Notes: generated from the sequence alone by a model not told the origin. A stretch of 64,000 bases of DNA from CAZCVI01 sp964502145 (GCA_964502145.1 CAZCVI010000009.1:73723-137722); one strand, 5' to 3'; counted from the stretch's first letter, positions 37,224 to 47,352 are shown. Numbers and translations are program-made.

Positions 37224-37253
37224 CACTAGGATCAACTCCCGTTGATCCTAGTG
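37224..37253. terminator. Strong hairpin downstream of the subtilase gene
   Basis: A perfect 13-bp stem CACTAGGATCAAC/GTTGATCCTAGTG with loop TCCC. It lies 22 bp past the subtilase stop. No long T-run follows on either strand, so it may stabilise the mRNA end or act with Rho. Confidence 0.5.
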
Positions 37254-37275
37254 TCTTTAGGATTGTATTACTGTT

Positions 37276-40200
37276 TTATTTAAACTTCGGTGTTATTTTT
37301 ATTTCTACAACTACTTTTTGTGGCGTATCGTGGGTACTTTCACGGATAAACTCCAGGCGATACTTGCCCAGAAAGCCAGCACCGGGTTGCCAATAAAAGA
37401 TTCCCCGCTGACTATCCAAGGTAGAACCTATAGGTAATGAAGACAACGCAGTCACACTGACCACACTACCTTCAACCGGGGCAAAATGCATCTCCACCCG
37501 TTCCAACTCTTTGATTTCCGTGGTTACCACACCATCCACATCCGGGGCAATGGGTTTTAATTCCGTATCCTGACGATAACCCCGGCTCACTCTCACCGGC
37601 GTGACAGAATCGACGGGAAAAAGAGACATATCCCGCTCAACAGTGGATTCACCCGAATGAGAATTCATCTGAGTGACAGCAGTATCGCTTCGGCCATGAA
37701 TGTTTTGAATAGTGAAATAGCGACTACCAATACCATCTGAATCCCCACCACTATCTGTAGCTGTCCACTGGATGGTGTGAATCCCGTTCTTATACGTCGT
37801 GGTATTCAACGTGCGCACGCCAACTGCACCATTGCTGTTGGCATAACCGGGGAAAAGGGTTGCTATATCTGACCGATAGAGATTGTAAGTGGGATGACCC
37901 AGATTGACACCGTCTACCCAAACATCAATTTTGGAACCATTGGTAGCTATGGAATGGGGTTGCGGGGTTAACACCCAGCCCCAGTTGGCAAAACTGGAAC
38001 CTGCCGCTGTTCCACCCTGGGCAGGAGTATCCAGCGCACCAAAGGGTTTGACTGCACTGTTATTGGTCAGGTTTATGGTCTTGGAACCGAGTGAAACCTG
38101 ATTGCCCTCAGCATCGGTAGCCACGGCATACAATGTATAATACCCATTCCCACCACCGGGTAAGAAGTAGGTCAGAAGCATGTACCCCCAACCGGCTTTA
38201 TAACTCTTCGGATGAGTGGGATAAGCAGCGGCGACATCGGGTCGCGAACCTTCCACAAAAACGGCATCGCCAACATAATCTGGGCCATTGTATATCTTCA
38301 CACTGACAACTTCAATATCATCCAAGGCCCATCCAGTCACGGGAATACTGCCATTACCAGTAGAACCATCCAGCGGGGTGGCAAATTCACCAAAAGGCAC
38401 GGTATTTACGCCCCAGTTAGACACGGTCAGGTCAACGGAAATAGTTCGCGGGGTATTAGAGGCCCCGGAAGCACTCACGGTGATTTTACCACTATAACTT
38501 CCCGCTGCCAAACCAGTCGGATTGGCTGTTACGGTCAGTACTCCAGACTGCGAGCCAGACGCGGGACTGACACTCAACCAGGAGGAATCAGACACGGTAG
38601 TCCACGTTAATGTACCAGCACCACTGTTGTCGATCAATATGGTTTGCGCGGTAGTCACAGTATTGTCGACACGGGCACCAAAATTAAGCTGGGTGCGACC
38701 CAGATTGATTTTCGGCGGGGTGGATGAGATAATACTGAACACGGCGTTGGAAGTATCCGTGGGACTGCTATCAGAAGCCTCGCTGACCCTCACCAAACAG
38801 GTCGAGGACGTGGTGGCGGGCAGGGTCCAGGGATGGGTAGCATCATTGGGGGTACTGGCCACGATTACTGTCCAATTGCTGCCATTGTTGGTGGAATATT
38901 CGATTTTTACGTTCCCCACGGCATTGGTCGTGCTCCAGGTAATATTGTGGGCAGAGCTTGTCACCCAGCTCTCACCGCCATTGGGAGAGGTCACGGCAAT
39001 GGTGGGTGTAGTGGACGTGATAATTGAAAAAACAGCATTCGAAGCATCGCTGGGACTTCCATCGGAAGCTTCACTGATCTTGATTTTGCATTGGGCTGAT
39101 GCGGAATTGGGCACAGTCCAGGTAAAGGAACCATCATTGGATGTGGATGAAGTCACTGTAGACCAACTACTGCCGTTATTGCTGGAGTATTGGATTTTAA
39201 CATTGCCCACGGTGCCACTGCTCGTCCAGGTAATATTTCGGGAAGAGTTTATCGTCCAACTCTCCGCACCATTCGGTGCAGTCACGGTGATGGAACTGGA
39301 CCCACCCAATAATTGGGTGATAGCCGCGCCCACATCAATTCGGGGCACAGTTCCAGTGCCACAAACGCTGCTGACCGCTTTGCCAGTACTACGTAACGCA
39401 TTGTAAATATCCGTGACACTCGCGGAAGATTTGGCTTGCCTCAGTAACGCCCAGGCACCCGTGACATGGGGGGTGGCCATGGAGGTTCCGTCCCACGATT
39501 TATAGCTGGAATTGCTTTCGCCGATGGAGGAATAAACGGAAACGCCCGGCGCGAACAGTTCGGTCAGGGTGCGGTGCCAGTTATTAAAAGAGGCTTCAGA
39601 ATCGCTGTCTGTCGTGGCCCCTACGGCCACCGCCGAAGAGATACAGCTAGGAGAACCGACATAACCACAGTACCCGTTATTACCGGTGGCAATACAGGTG
39701 GCGATATTAGCCGATTTCAGATTATCAATGGCCGCTTTCTGAATGGCGCTATCGCAATAGGCGCTATAAGAACCCCCGCCTAAACTCATATTAACCGCGC
39801 CAATACTGTAGGAACCACGCAACGTATAGATATATTCCAAACCGGCTACCTGATCTGAATTATAGGACATGACGCACAGGTCACCATCGCAATCTTCGGT
39901 ACCAAAACGGGAGAATACCTGTACGGCGATAATATTGCTGTTTTTAGCCACGCCAGTTAAGCTGCCATAGTTCCCAGTGGCAATACCAGCTACATGGGTA
40001 CCATGATCATAACCATCGTATGAACTTTCATAATGCGCGGCAGACCCGGTGCCAGTCATGGATGTACTGCCGTTAGGGCAATCGCTAAGAGCTGAAAAAC
40101 AGGCTTCCTTGATCGTTTTTCCGGTGAAAAACTGGTGCGTGCGCAAGATGCCCGTGTCCAAAATAGCCACATACCAACCACTACCCGTGTAACCCATGGT

Positions 40201-40785
40201 CCACGCATCATCGGCGCCGATTACTTTCACCGTGTTGCTCAACATGGTGCGACTTAAATTATCGTTGTTTGTGGGGGTAGTTTTGACCAATGGCTGCTTG
40301 AATAGTTGCGCGTCAGATAAATCATCGGCCAGTTTCACCGGTTTATCCTCGACGATTTCCAGCACATTGGGAAGGGTCGCTATAAATGACATGGCTTGGG
40401 GTGAGACATCCAAGGCCAAGTAAGGTAATGTTCGATAAGTATGGTTGATCCGGTAATCCAAACCGTTCAAACTATGCAGTACTGTAGAAGTCACTGCTTC
40501 GATGGCATTGGCCAACGCCAAGTCCGCATCAATTCCAGCCTGCGGAAATACAATGCCAGGTTCTATCGTCCCAAACTGGGTGGACGCTGCGGTTAATTGG
40601 TTTATACCCGGTACATCTAACTTAACGATCACTTTGGTATAACCTTGTGCCGCTACCGGTGTGTCCACGGCAGAAGAGATGATGGGGATACATAAGATAG
40701 CCATGAATAATAACCACACAGAATAATGGCCGATTTTGTGCAGCACTTTTTTGTTTTTAACAGGCAAATTGCATCTGCTCCTCAA
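37276..40785 (-). CDS. Secreted subtilisin-like serine protease (S8) with Ig/BACON modules
   Basis: A 1169-residue exoprotease. A signal peptide (about 16-40) and an inhibitor-like propeptide precede the S8 domain. Catalytic residues are Asp in AILDTGILRTHQF, His in DHGTHVAGIATG and Ser in GTSMATPHVTGA. After about residue 495 come two Kre9/KNH-like Ig repeats (ITVTAPNGAESW, IAVTSPNGGESW), a BACON-like domain (LTWTTVSDSSWLSVSPASGS), two further Ig-like domains and a C-terminal domain ending FYWQPGAGFLGKYRLEF. The start is TTG, supported by GGAGG six bases upstream; no better ATG exists. The protease at 41022 shares the whole C-terminal module. Confidence 0.9.
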   Translation of the reverse strand: MRSRCNLPVKNKKVLHKIGHYSVWLLFMAILCIPIISSAVDTPVAAQGYTKVIVKLDVPGINQLTAASTQFGTIEPGIVFPQAGIDADLALANAIEAVTSTVLHSLNGLDYRINHTYRTLPYLALDVSPQAMSFIATLPNVLEIVEDKPVKLADDLSDAQLFKQPLVKTTPTNNDNLSRTMLSNTVKVIGADDAWTMGYTGSGWYVAILDTGILRTHQFFTGKTIKEACFSALSDCPNGSTSMTGTGSAAHYESSYDGYDHGTHVAGIATGNYGSLTGVAKNSNIIAVQVFSRFGTEDCDGDLCVMSYNSDQVAGLEYIYTLRGSYSIGAVNMSLGGGSYSAYCDSAIQKAAIDNLKSANIATCIATGNNGYCGYVGSPSCISSAVAVGATTDSDSEASFNNWHRTLTELFAPGVSVYSSIGESNSSYKSWDGTSMATPHVTGAWALLRQAKSSASVTDIYNALRSTGKAVSSVCGTGTVPRIDVGAAITQLLGGSSSITVTAPNGAESWTINSSRNITWTSSGTVGNVKIQYSSNNGSSWSTVTSSTSNDGSFTWTVPNSASAQCKIKISEASDGSPSDASNAVFSIITSTTPTIAVTSPNGGESWVTSSAHNITWSTTNAVGNVKIEYSTNNGSNWTVIVASTPNDATHPWTLPATTSSTCLVRVSEASDSSPTDTSNAVFSIISSTPPKINLGRTQLNFGARVDNTVTTAQTILIDNSGAGTLTWTTVSDSSWLSVSPASGSQSGVLTVTANPTGLAAGSYSGKITVSASGASNTPRTISVDLTVSNWGVNTVPFGEFATPLDGSTGNGSIPVTGWALDDIEVVSVKIYNGPDYVGDAVFVEGSRPDVAAAYPTHPKSYKAGWGYMLLTYFLPGGGNGYYTLYAVATDAEGNQVSLGSKTINLTNNSAVKPFGALDTPAQGGTAAGSSFANWGWVLTPQPHSIATNGSKIDVWVDGVNLGHPTYNLYRSDIATLFPGYANSNGAVGVRTLNTTTYKNGIHTIQWTATDSGGDSDGIGSRYFTIQNIHGRSDTAVTQMNSHSGESTVERDMSLFPVDSVTPVRVSRGYRQDTELKPIAPDVDGVVTTEIKELERVEMHFAPVEGSVVSVTALSSLPIGSTLDSQRGIFYWQPGAGFLGKYRLEFIRESTHDTPQKVVVEIKITPKFK

Positions 40786-40886
40786 TTTTTCCTCCGATCT
40801 TTAGTATTTTATATTTCTGAAAGGAACTACACCTTTCAATTAATTCAAAAAAAGTTTAGCACATTTTCAAAGGAAATTCAACTGGG

Positions 40887-41020
40887 AAATTTAAGATGGA
40901 TGCACAGCCAACTTCTTGAAATCGTTATGGACTATATGGACTATATGGACGAAATGGACGTTATGGACGAAATGGACGTTCTGGACAAAAGAGGCTATTC
41001 GTCCAGATCGTCCATACGGC
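40887..41020. repeat. 9-bp-period TGGAC element between the two protease genes
   Basis: Seven nonamers (TATGGACTA twice, then ATGGACGAA/ATGGACGTT types and TCTGGACAA) follow the left flank GCACAGCCAACTTCTTGAAATCG. A short complement (TTCGTCCAGATCGTCCAT) ends 2 bp from the stop of the next gene. The left flank resembles those at 10661 and 53919. Confidence 0.78.
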
Positions 41021-41021
41021 T

Positions 41022-44000
41022 TTAAAATTTAGGGACTATGTTTATTACTACACTCACTTTCTGCGGCTGACCATCGGCCCCCTGGCGGGCAAACATTAGG
41101 GTGTACTTACCTAAAAAGCCAGGGCCGGGCTGCCAGTAAAAGATGCCTTTATCTCTATCCACGGTAGAACCGACGGGCAAAGGAGAAATCGCCTCCACCG
41201 GACCCTGGCTCCGCAAACGTATTTCTACCCGTTCGTCCTCTTTGATCTCTAACGCGAAAACACCATCAGACGCAGGGAGAATCTCTTGGGGTTCAACATC
41301 CTCGCGGTAACCGCGTAACAGACCGATGGCAACGGTGGTATCTTTCTGCAATTCACGATGACTGGCACTGAAATCCAACGTGGCGGAAGTTTCTGCGTGG
41401 CGGCTACTGGCATTATAAATCGAGAAATAGCGACTGCCGATTCCATCCGTATTACCAGCGGTGTCTTTGGCTGTCCACTGGATAGTGTGAATGCCATTGG
41501 CATAGGTGGTGGTATTGAGGGTACGATACCCGACAGCACCATTACTGTTGGCATAACCGGGGAAAAGTGTCGCAATATCAGAGCGATACAAATTATAAAT
41601 GGGATGTCCGAGATTCACGCCATCTACCCAGACATCAATCGTGCTGCCATTGGTTGCAATCGAATTGGGCTGCGGGGTTAATACCCAGCCCCAGTTCAGA
41701 AAACTTGAACCTGAAGCCGAACCACCCTGTAGCGGCGTATCAATGGCGCCAAAAGGTTTGACTGCACTGCTGTTGGCCACGGTAATAGTTTTGAAACCCA
41801 GGGAGAGTTGATGGCCCTCGGCATCGGTAGCAATGGCATATAAGGTATACTCACCATTCCCACCACCGGGTAAGAAATTTGTCAAAAGCATGTACCCCCA
41901 CCCGGCCTGGTAATTTTTAGGGAAACCAGGATAAGCGCCTTCCACATCGGGTCGAGCGCCTTCAACAAATACGGCATCGCCAATGTAAGCGGCTCCATTG
42001 TATATTTTCACGCTGACCACTTCAATATCATCCAATACCCAGCCGGTCACCGGAATGCTGCCCATGGCAATAGTGCCGTTTACCGGGGTGGAAAATTCAC
42101 CGAAGGGCTGGGTTGTAGTTCCTGAATTAATCATGGTCAGGTTAACGGTGATGGTTTGCGGGGAATTGGTAGCCCCGTTCGCACTAACAGTGATAGTGCC
42201 GACATCCATCCCAGCGGAGAGGACAGTAGGAACAACGGAAACAGAAAGTATCCCGGACTGGGTCCCAGACGCGGGACTGACGTGCAACCAGGATGCATTG
42301 GAACTAGCGCTCCACGTCAATGTACCACCACCACTGTTGCCGATTAATACAGTTTGCGTGGAAGTTTTTGCGCCACCTGTATCCGCACCAAAATAAAGCT
42401 GGGTGCGGTCCAGTTTAATTTTAGATGGAGTTGGAGAGCTGGAAGAGATAGTGAAAACACTATTGGAACTATCAACGGGACTGCCATCGGAGGCTTCACT
42501 AACCCTTACTTTGCAAGTAGTAGACGTGGTGGAAGGCAGGGTCCAAGAATGGGAACCATCATTGGCGGTAGCTGCGATTATTGGGGTCCAACTACTGCTG
42601 TTATTAATGGAGTATTCGATTTTTATATTGCCCACTGAGCCAGTAGTGCTCCAGGTAATGTTATGGGTAGAACTTGTGAGCCAATTTTCACCACCATTGG
42701 GAGAGGTCACGGTAATAGTTGGGGAAGAAGAAGTGGTGATGGTAAAAGCAGCATTGGAAGAATCAGTAGGACTGCTATCGGCTGCTTCGCTGATCCGTAC
42801 TTTACAAGTCGCGGAAGCAGCATTGGGGACAGTCCAGGAATAGGAACCGTCATTGCCTGTGGTATTGATTGCCGTGGTCCAATTACTGCCATTATTCGTG
42901 GTGTATTCAATTTTTACATCTCCCACGGTGCCGCTAGTACTCCAAGTAATGTATTGGGTGGAACCCACTGCCCAACTTTCACCACCATTGGGAGAGGTCA
43001 CGGTGATAGTTGGAGTAGGAGTACTGCCCGATACCCTAAAATTAGCCACGGTGGAGGCGGTATTGTTTAAAGCCCGGCGATTATCTGCGGCCAAGGGGTC
43101 GGAATATAATACACCCATGGGTTGTCCCCCATAGGTTTTATCTGGGTTTGACCAATAATTCACACGGGTACAACCCGGAGTAGCGCAATTGTAAGCCATA
43201 ATCGTGCGGAATGCTTTATCTGGGGCTTGGTAGCCATACGCATAAGAATAAGCGCCCTGACCACCCCCGGTATTGGCACGGTCATGATGACAGCCCATGT
43301 TATGGCCCAACTCGTGGGCAAAAGAGTAATACCCCGTGGCACAGGTCAAAGATACCAGTGCAAATGCATCGGAGGCAAAAGAGGTGCTCACGGTAGTCAT
43401 TAGGTACGCTAATCCGCAATAGCCGGTGTCATTGACCAGCAACACGACCTCGTCAGCAACGTAGGTATTACGCAAAGTATGAACTTCATCCATATACCCG
43501 TCCGCTGTGCCTTGCAGTCTATCCAGAGTGGCGCTCCAGTTAAAACTGGTTTCGCTGTAATCGACTTCTGCCGAATGGACCAGCCTGATCCGTTGGGAGA
43601 CGCCGCTGTTGCTGTATCCCGCATTGGATTCGGTAACTGCCAGGGTGATCAAGGTTTGCATGGCGCTGGTGCCACCCGCCGCAGCACGGGCCGCTTGGTC
43701 ATACACTACCAGCACGTCAATAGTGTCGCCACTGTCCGCCACCACGCCGTCTAGAACTGGCTCTTTTGTAACCATGGCCAAGGTTTGATGGTTGATTTTT
43801 TCCGTGTCTGTTAGCGCGCACGATGGAAATTTGGAGTGATCTATTTCGTGGATAGCATGAATACCATCGCTGATATACCGGATCTCATAAAAGGCATCAG
43901 GCAAAGAAATATTTCCCGACATAATACCATCTTTATAGACCAGGATCACTTGGCCATAATTTATTCCGTCAATAGTTCCAATCCATGAGAAACGGCCCCC

Positions 44001-44312
44001 ATCATCAATTTCCAAACGTTGGAGCATAGCCCGGTAATACACACCGCCGAATAAATTTAATTCCAAAGTATTGCCTAGATCGGCTTTTTTATCAGTCTCG
44101 GCAGGTAATAAGTTGAAATCCACGGTTACAAAGCGGGTGCGTATAATAGTTGGCACCAGAAACCGTTGGGGATCACCCTGGAATATTGTATCCGCAAAAA
44201 GGTCCTGTGGTTCTTGCACTGCCAAGAGCGGTGTACTCATTCCTATTATCTGCAAGAATAACAGACCTATTAATACAGCTACCAGTACCTTTATCTTTGA
44301 TATTTTTCTCAT
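41022..44312 (-). CDS. Secreted reprolysin-like metalloprotease (M12 type) with Ig/BACON modules
   Basis: A 1096-residue exoprotease. A signal peptide (to about residue 31) and a propeptide of about 170 residues precede the catalytic domain, with the zinc site HELGHNMGCHHD followed by the Met-turn region AYNCATPGC. The remaining about 680 residues parallel the subtilase next door: two Kre9/KNH-like Ig repeats (ITVTSPNGGESW, ITVTSPNGGENW), a BACON-like domain, two Ig-like domains (PVTGWVLDDIEVVSVKIYNG) and the FYWQPGPGFLGKYTLMF domain. Both genes lie on the same strand with a TGGAC element between. A GGAGG precedes the start. Confidence 0.9.
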   Translation of the reverse strand: MRKISKIKVLVAVLIGLLFLQIIGMSTPLLAVQEPQDLFADTIFQGDPQRFLVPTIIRTRFVTVDFNLLPAETDKKADLGNTLELNLFGGVYYRAMLQRLEIDDGGRFSWIGTIDGINYGQVILVYKDGIMSGNISLPDAFYEIRYISDGIHAIHEIDHSKFPSCALTDTEKINHQTLAMVTKEPVLDGVVADSGDTIDVLVVYDQAARAAAGGTSAMQTLITLAVTESNAGYSNSGVSQRIRLVHSAEVDYSETSFNWSATLDRLQGTADGYMDEVHTLRNTYVADEVVLLVNDTGYCGLAYLMTTVSTSFASDAFALVSLTCATGYYSFAHELGHNMGCHHDRANTGGGQGAYSYAYGYQAPDKAFRTIMAYNCATPGCTRVNYWSNPDKTYGGQPMGVLYSDPLAADNRRALNNTASTVANFRVSGSTPTPTITVTSPNGGESWAVGSTQYITWSTSGTVGDVKIEYTTNNGSNWTTAINTTGNDGSYSWTVPNAASATCKVRISEAADSSPTDSSNAAFTITTSSSPTITVTSPNGGENWLTSSTHNITWSTTGSVGNIKIEYSINNSSSWTPIIAATANDGSHSWTLPSTTSTTCKVRVSEASDGSPVDSSNSVFTISSSSPTPSKIKLDRTQLYFGADTGGAKTSTQTVLIGNSGGGTLTWSASSNASWLHVSPASGTQSGILSVSVVPTVLSAGMDVGTITVSANGATNSPQTITVNLTMINSGTTTQPFGEFSTPVNGTIAMGSIPVTGWVLDDIEVVSVKIYNGAAYIGDAVFVEGARPDVEGAYPGFPKNYQAGWGYMLLTNFLPGGGNGEYTLYAIATDAEGHQLSLGFKTITVANSSAVKPFGAIDTPLQGGSASGSSFLNWGWVLTPQPNSIATNGSTIDVWVDGVNLGHPIYNLYRSDIATLFPGYANSNGAVGYRTLNTTTYANGIHTIQWTAKDTAGNTDGIGSRYFSIYNASSRHAETSATLDFSASHRELQKDTTVAIGLLRGYREDVEPQEILPASDGVFALEIKEDERVEIRLRSQGPVEAISPLPVGSTVDRDKGIFYWQPGPGFLGKYTLMFARQGADGQPQKVSVVINIVPKF

Positions 44313-44495
44313 TTGCTAAACCTCCAAAGTCCTTGCCGTTTATTATGTTCTGTTCTATTATTGCATAAGCATAACATTTTTTCAACCCAAATTATTCTTA
44401 TTTACTATGAATAGAAGGGTGAAGCGGCGACTCCATGAAGACAATGGAGGCACAACACACATGAAAAAAAAATGACCCCGTTTTGGTTCTTTAAT

Positions 44496-45356
44496 TTATT
44501 GTTTTAGGGCGTCATTGATAGCGGCTCTGAATTTAGGGTTGGCTTTAAAGCCGAAACTTTCTGCTTTATCCAGATAATCCAATGCTTTTTGGTATTGTGT
44601 GGACATGAAACAGAGGTTAGCCAGATTCCCCAGTGCGTTGCTGTGTTTTGGATCGGATTTGACAGCCAGCATGTATTGGTCGTAGGATTCTTGGAACTTA
44701 TTCATTTTAAATAAGATATTGCCATGGATATAAAAATAATCTGCCGGGATTTCTGCCAACTGGGCGATAGGGGAATTCAAGCGATTATTAATTTGCGCGA
44801 TACTTGCTTCGGAAGCGGAAATACCATTCTCCAGGTCAGAGCGAGCCTTATTGATACCTCCAGAACCTATAGTAGACAATTTCTGTTTCATATCTATGAT
44901 CTGCTGTTCCAAGCTTGATTTTTGTTCCCGCAATTGGTCCAAATATTCCTGGTAAGTAGATGCGCTCAACTTCGAAAAAATGATATGCGTTTTTTTGGCA
45001 CTCTCGATGTACTCCAGTGCTTTGGTAAAATTTTTAAGCTCGTAAGCAATGCGACTCAAATAAAAATGCGCATAGGAATAACCGGGGAAATTCTCCAGGC
45101 ACTCCATCAACATCTTTTCTGCTTTATTCCAATCACCCTTGTTAAATAATTTTTCGCCTTTATAAAATTGCGTTTTTGCAATGCGAAATTTCGACAGGGC
45201 GTTTTGGTCCATCACTTGGGCATCCTGCCCAAAAACAAAACCTGACCAGCAGACGACCAATAAGACTATCAGGCCCACCATCATCTTCAACCGATACATA
45301 CTTGCTACTTCTCCAGAATGAGTGTCTCTTTTTTCTCTTTGAATTTTTTTTGTCAC
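44496..45356 (-). CDS. Exported TPR-repeat protein
   Basis: A protein of about 286 residues. A membrane-spanning signal-like segment (MMVGLIVLLVVCWSGFVFGQ) is followed by TPR helices (FYKGEKLFNKGDWNKAEKML, YAHFYLSRIAYELKNFTKAL), a coiled coil and more TPRs (SNALGNLANLCFMSTQYQKALDYLDK). It likely scaffolds an envelope complex; the partner is unknown. I set the start at the GTG at 45356 because GGAGG lies 5 nt upstream; an ATG at 45413 lacks a site, and a later ATG (MYRLKM) is possible. Confidence 0.72.
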   Translation of the reverse strand: MTKKIQREKRDTHSGEVASMYRLKMMVGLIVLLVVCWSGFVFGQDAQVMDQNALSKFRIAKTQFYKGEKLFNKGDWNKAEKMLMECLENFPGYSYAHFYLSRIAYELKNFTKALEYIESAKKTHIIFSKLSASTYQEYLDQLREQKSSLEQQIIDMKQKLSTIGSGGINKARSDLENGISASEASIAQINNRLNSPIAQLAEIPADYFYIHGNILFKMNKFQESYDQYMLAVKSDPKHSNALGNLANLCFMSTQYQKALDYLDKAESFGFKANPKFRAAINDALKQ

Positions 45357-45671
45357 GTTTACCTCCAAGGCAACATTGTTCTTTAAAATCTTGTTGCTAT
45401 CCTCATTATACACTATACGGATGTTATAAGCAAATACGGATGAGTGTTTATTTTATAACAGAATTTAAATCACCTGAAGAAGAAAAGAACCGGGTTGAGC
45501 GATAAAACTGGACTACAGATTATGCAGATTACAGGCCTCACCGCAGAACAAATAAATCAGTGCATGAAAAAATGGCCCTCCATTCATAAAATTTTACCTT
45601 TGGAGTTTGCCTTTCAACCTGCAAGTTTAGGCCATTTGAGAGTTGTAGAACTTTATTGACAAATTTGCTCC

Positions 45672-46310
45672 TCAAAACAATCTGTGGGTGAATTCTGGTT
45701 CGGGTAACTTCCCCAATGCATGATAACACAGTATTTCCGCAGCCGTATAGGTTCTAAATCCATAAGCTTTTCTGAATGTCAATTTCAGCTTGTTATTTAA
45801 CCCTTCAACAGCCCCCGACGACAACTCTTTTTTTGCCTTAAACCAATTCAATATAAGCGGTTTATGCCTATGTATTTTTTTTGCATTATCTTAAATAGGT
45901 CCGATCTTTGAATACATGACTTTTTTCATCCAGCGATTGATAAACCATTCCGCCCAATAAGGAGAGACGTAATCCCATAGACGTTGAAAGTCTTCTTTAA
46001 GAAGATAGCTCTTCACAGTTTTTAGGTTCTGCTTAAGGAGTTCGGCTAATTTCTGTTCCTGTGATTCCGATAGATTTTCCAGGTTCTTCAAAAAAATTCA
46101 CTTGCACTTCCTCAGAACTGGTTGTTTGCCATCTTTCTTCATTTTTGTAATTTCCTGGTTCCTGACTTTATTAATGGCTTTGCTTATCTGAGCCATGATA
46201 TAGAAACGGTCGAGAACATGAAGTGCGTTTCCTGCATTTTTTGCGATGACATTAATATATGCTTCCCCATATCACTGCAAATAAACTTCAGCTTCTTAAT
46301 CCTCTCCTCT
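45672..46310 (-). mobile_element. ISL3-family transposase remnant
   Basis: Pieces in several frames of the minus strand match ISL3 transposases: ALHVLDRFYIMAQISKAINK (DDE core) near 46150-46220, LSESQEQKLAELLKQNLKT at 46020-46090, WDYVSPYWAEWFINRW at 45925-45975, and GAVEGLNNKLKLTFRKAYGF near the end, with the stop at 45672. Frame changes and stops show it is inactive. The joined piece at its 5' side belongs to a different IS. Confidence 0.8.
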
Positions 46311-46311
46311 T

Positions 46312-46624
46312 GGAAGAAATTGAGATATCTTTATGTCCCATTTCAATCAAATTCATTTTGCGGCCTACATCGAAAGCCCAGGTTTTTTTTAGCCAATCCC
46401 GCTCAATCAAGATTTTCCTGGGTTTTTGCTTTGCTATTGCTACTATTGGATTCGGAAAATATCTCGCTGGCTTTTTCAAGAAAAATCTGTTTCCATTTGG
46501 TCAGTTGGGTCGGACGCACCCCGTGTTTGCTGGCTATTTCTGAAAGGGTCTGGGTGCCGCCAAGCATTTCCAGAACCATTTTGGTCTTGAACTCTGCGCT
46601 ATGTTTGCGTCTGCTTTTACTCAT
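46312..46624 (-). mobile_element. IS3-family element remnant (orfA and start of orfB)
   Basis: The minus strand reads MSKSRRKHSAEFKTKMVLEM, an IS3-type OrfA with its HTH (LSEIASKHGVRPTQLTKWKQ). A frame shift follows, as is usual at the orfA/orfB junction, then ERDWLKKTWAFDVGRKMNLI, the OrfB start. Homology stops abruptly at about 46312 where ISL3 sequence begins. The element is truncated and cannot encode a full transposase. Confidence 0.8.
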
Positions 46625-46800
46625 GGATTACTCCTCAATACAATGCCCTAATTTTAAAACAAACAGAGCTGGTTGCCCATCACCTTTTTTTATTTTAAGA
46701 CCCCTTCCGATTCCACCATGATGGGGAGGGAAAAATGACCATAAACATGCAAAATCTATCGTTATTGAGGAGTCCTTAACCATTGCACCGCCCCCTAATT

Positions 46801-47223
46801 TCAAAGGAGCCGGGAAACCGACACGCGGAGCCGTTGAATTATCAATTGATCGGTGCTGGGATAAATTACAAACCTTTTGCCCATACAAAATTCATAATCC
46901 TCCAACCACAACCCTGATATTCGAATCCTTGAAACATAGGTGTCCTTTCTGAATTTTGAGTTACTGGCCCGGAATAGCCAACCTACCCTATATAGCCTTG
47001 GATATGAATTCAATAATGATTTCATATCCGGCTCTGGGGGATATATGGTTGGAAATATTTTAATCTGCAAATCCGGGAAATCAAGCAATAGACGCCGCCA
47101 GATAATGGATATCTTATGAAAGGACAACTCTTCAAAATCGCCTTCTAACAGGGTTGTGCATGTCTCTAACAATAATAACAACACTGCTCTCTTTAATTTT
47201 TCATTCAACTTCTTCGTGCTCAC
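46801..47223 (-). CDS. SymE-like toxin-domain protein with an N-terminal extension
   Basis: A 140-residue protein. The last about 45 residues (DTYVSRIRISGLWLEDYEFC, then GKRFVIYPSTDQLII) match the SymE toxin fold (PF08845): an IRISGxWLE opening, a G-x-R/K-V/F turn and a closing LxI strand. SymE of E. coli is an SOS-induced, AbrB-like RNA- or nucleoid-acting toxin. The first about 95 residues are helical and unrecognised; stand-alone SymE is shorter. The start is GTG at 47223 with AAGGAG upstream. It borders the IS debris. No SymR-type antisense RNA can be shown by eye. Confidence 0.65.
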   Translation of the reverse strand: MSTKKLNEKLKRAVLLLLLETCTTLLEGDFEELSFHKISIIWRRLLLDFPDLQIKIFPTIYPPEPDMKSLLNSYPRLYRVGWLFRASNSKFRKDTYVSRIRISGLWLEDYEFCMGKRFVIYPSTDQLIIQRLRVSVSRLL

Positions 47224-47352
47224 TGTAAACTCCTTAAAATTTGACCCAAAAACAAGCTTAACATGTTGTCAAATTATAGGGGTCCATTATAATTCGTGGG
47301 CAAATCTTTTTTTCTTTATCACAAATTAAAAACTTTTTAAAAAAGTTATTTC

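Noticed and set aside
36068..37275. Replication origin
   Set aside because: The iteron-like motifs suggested this, but I see no DnaA boxes, no dnaA/rep gene and no clear strand switch.
45523..45660. A 45-codon plus-strand frame (MQITGLTAEQINQ...) next to the ISL3 remnant
   Set aside because: The amino-acid pattern looks coding-like, but it is short, has no ribosome-binding site and no recognised family; it may be the stub of a gene cut by the IS.
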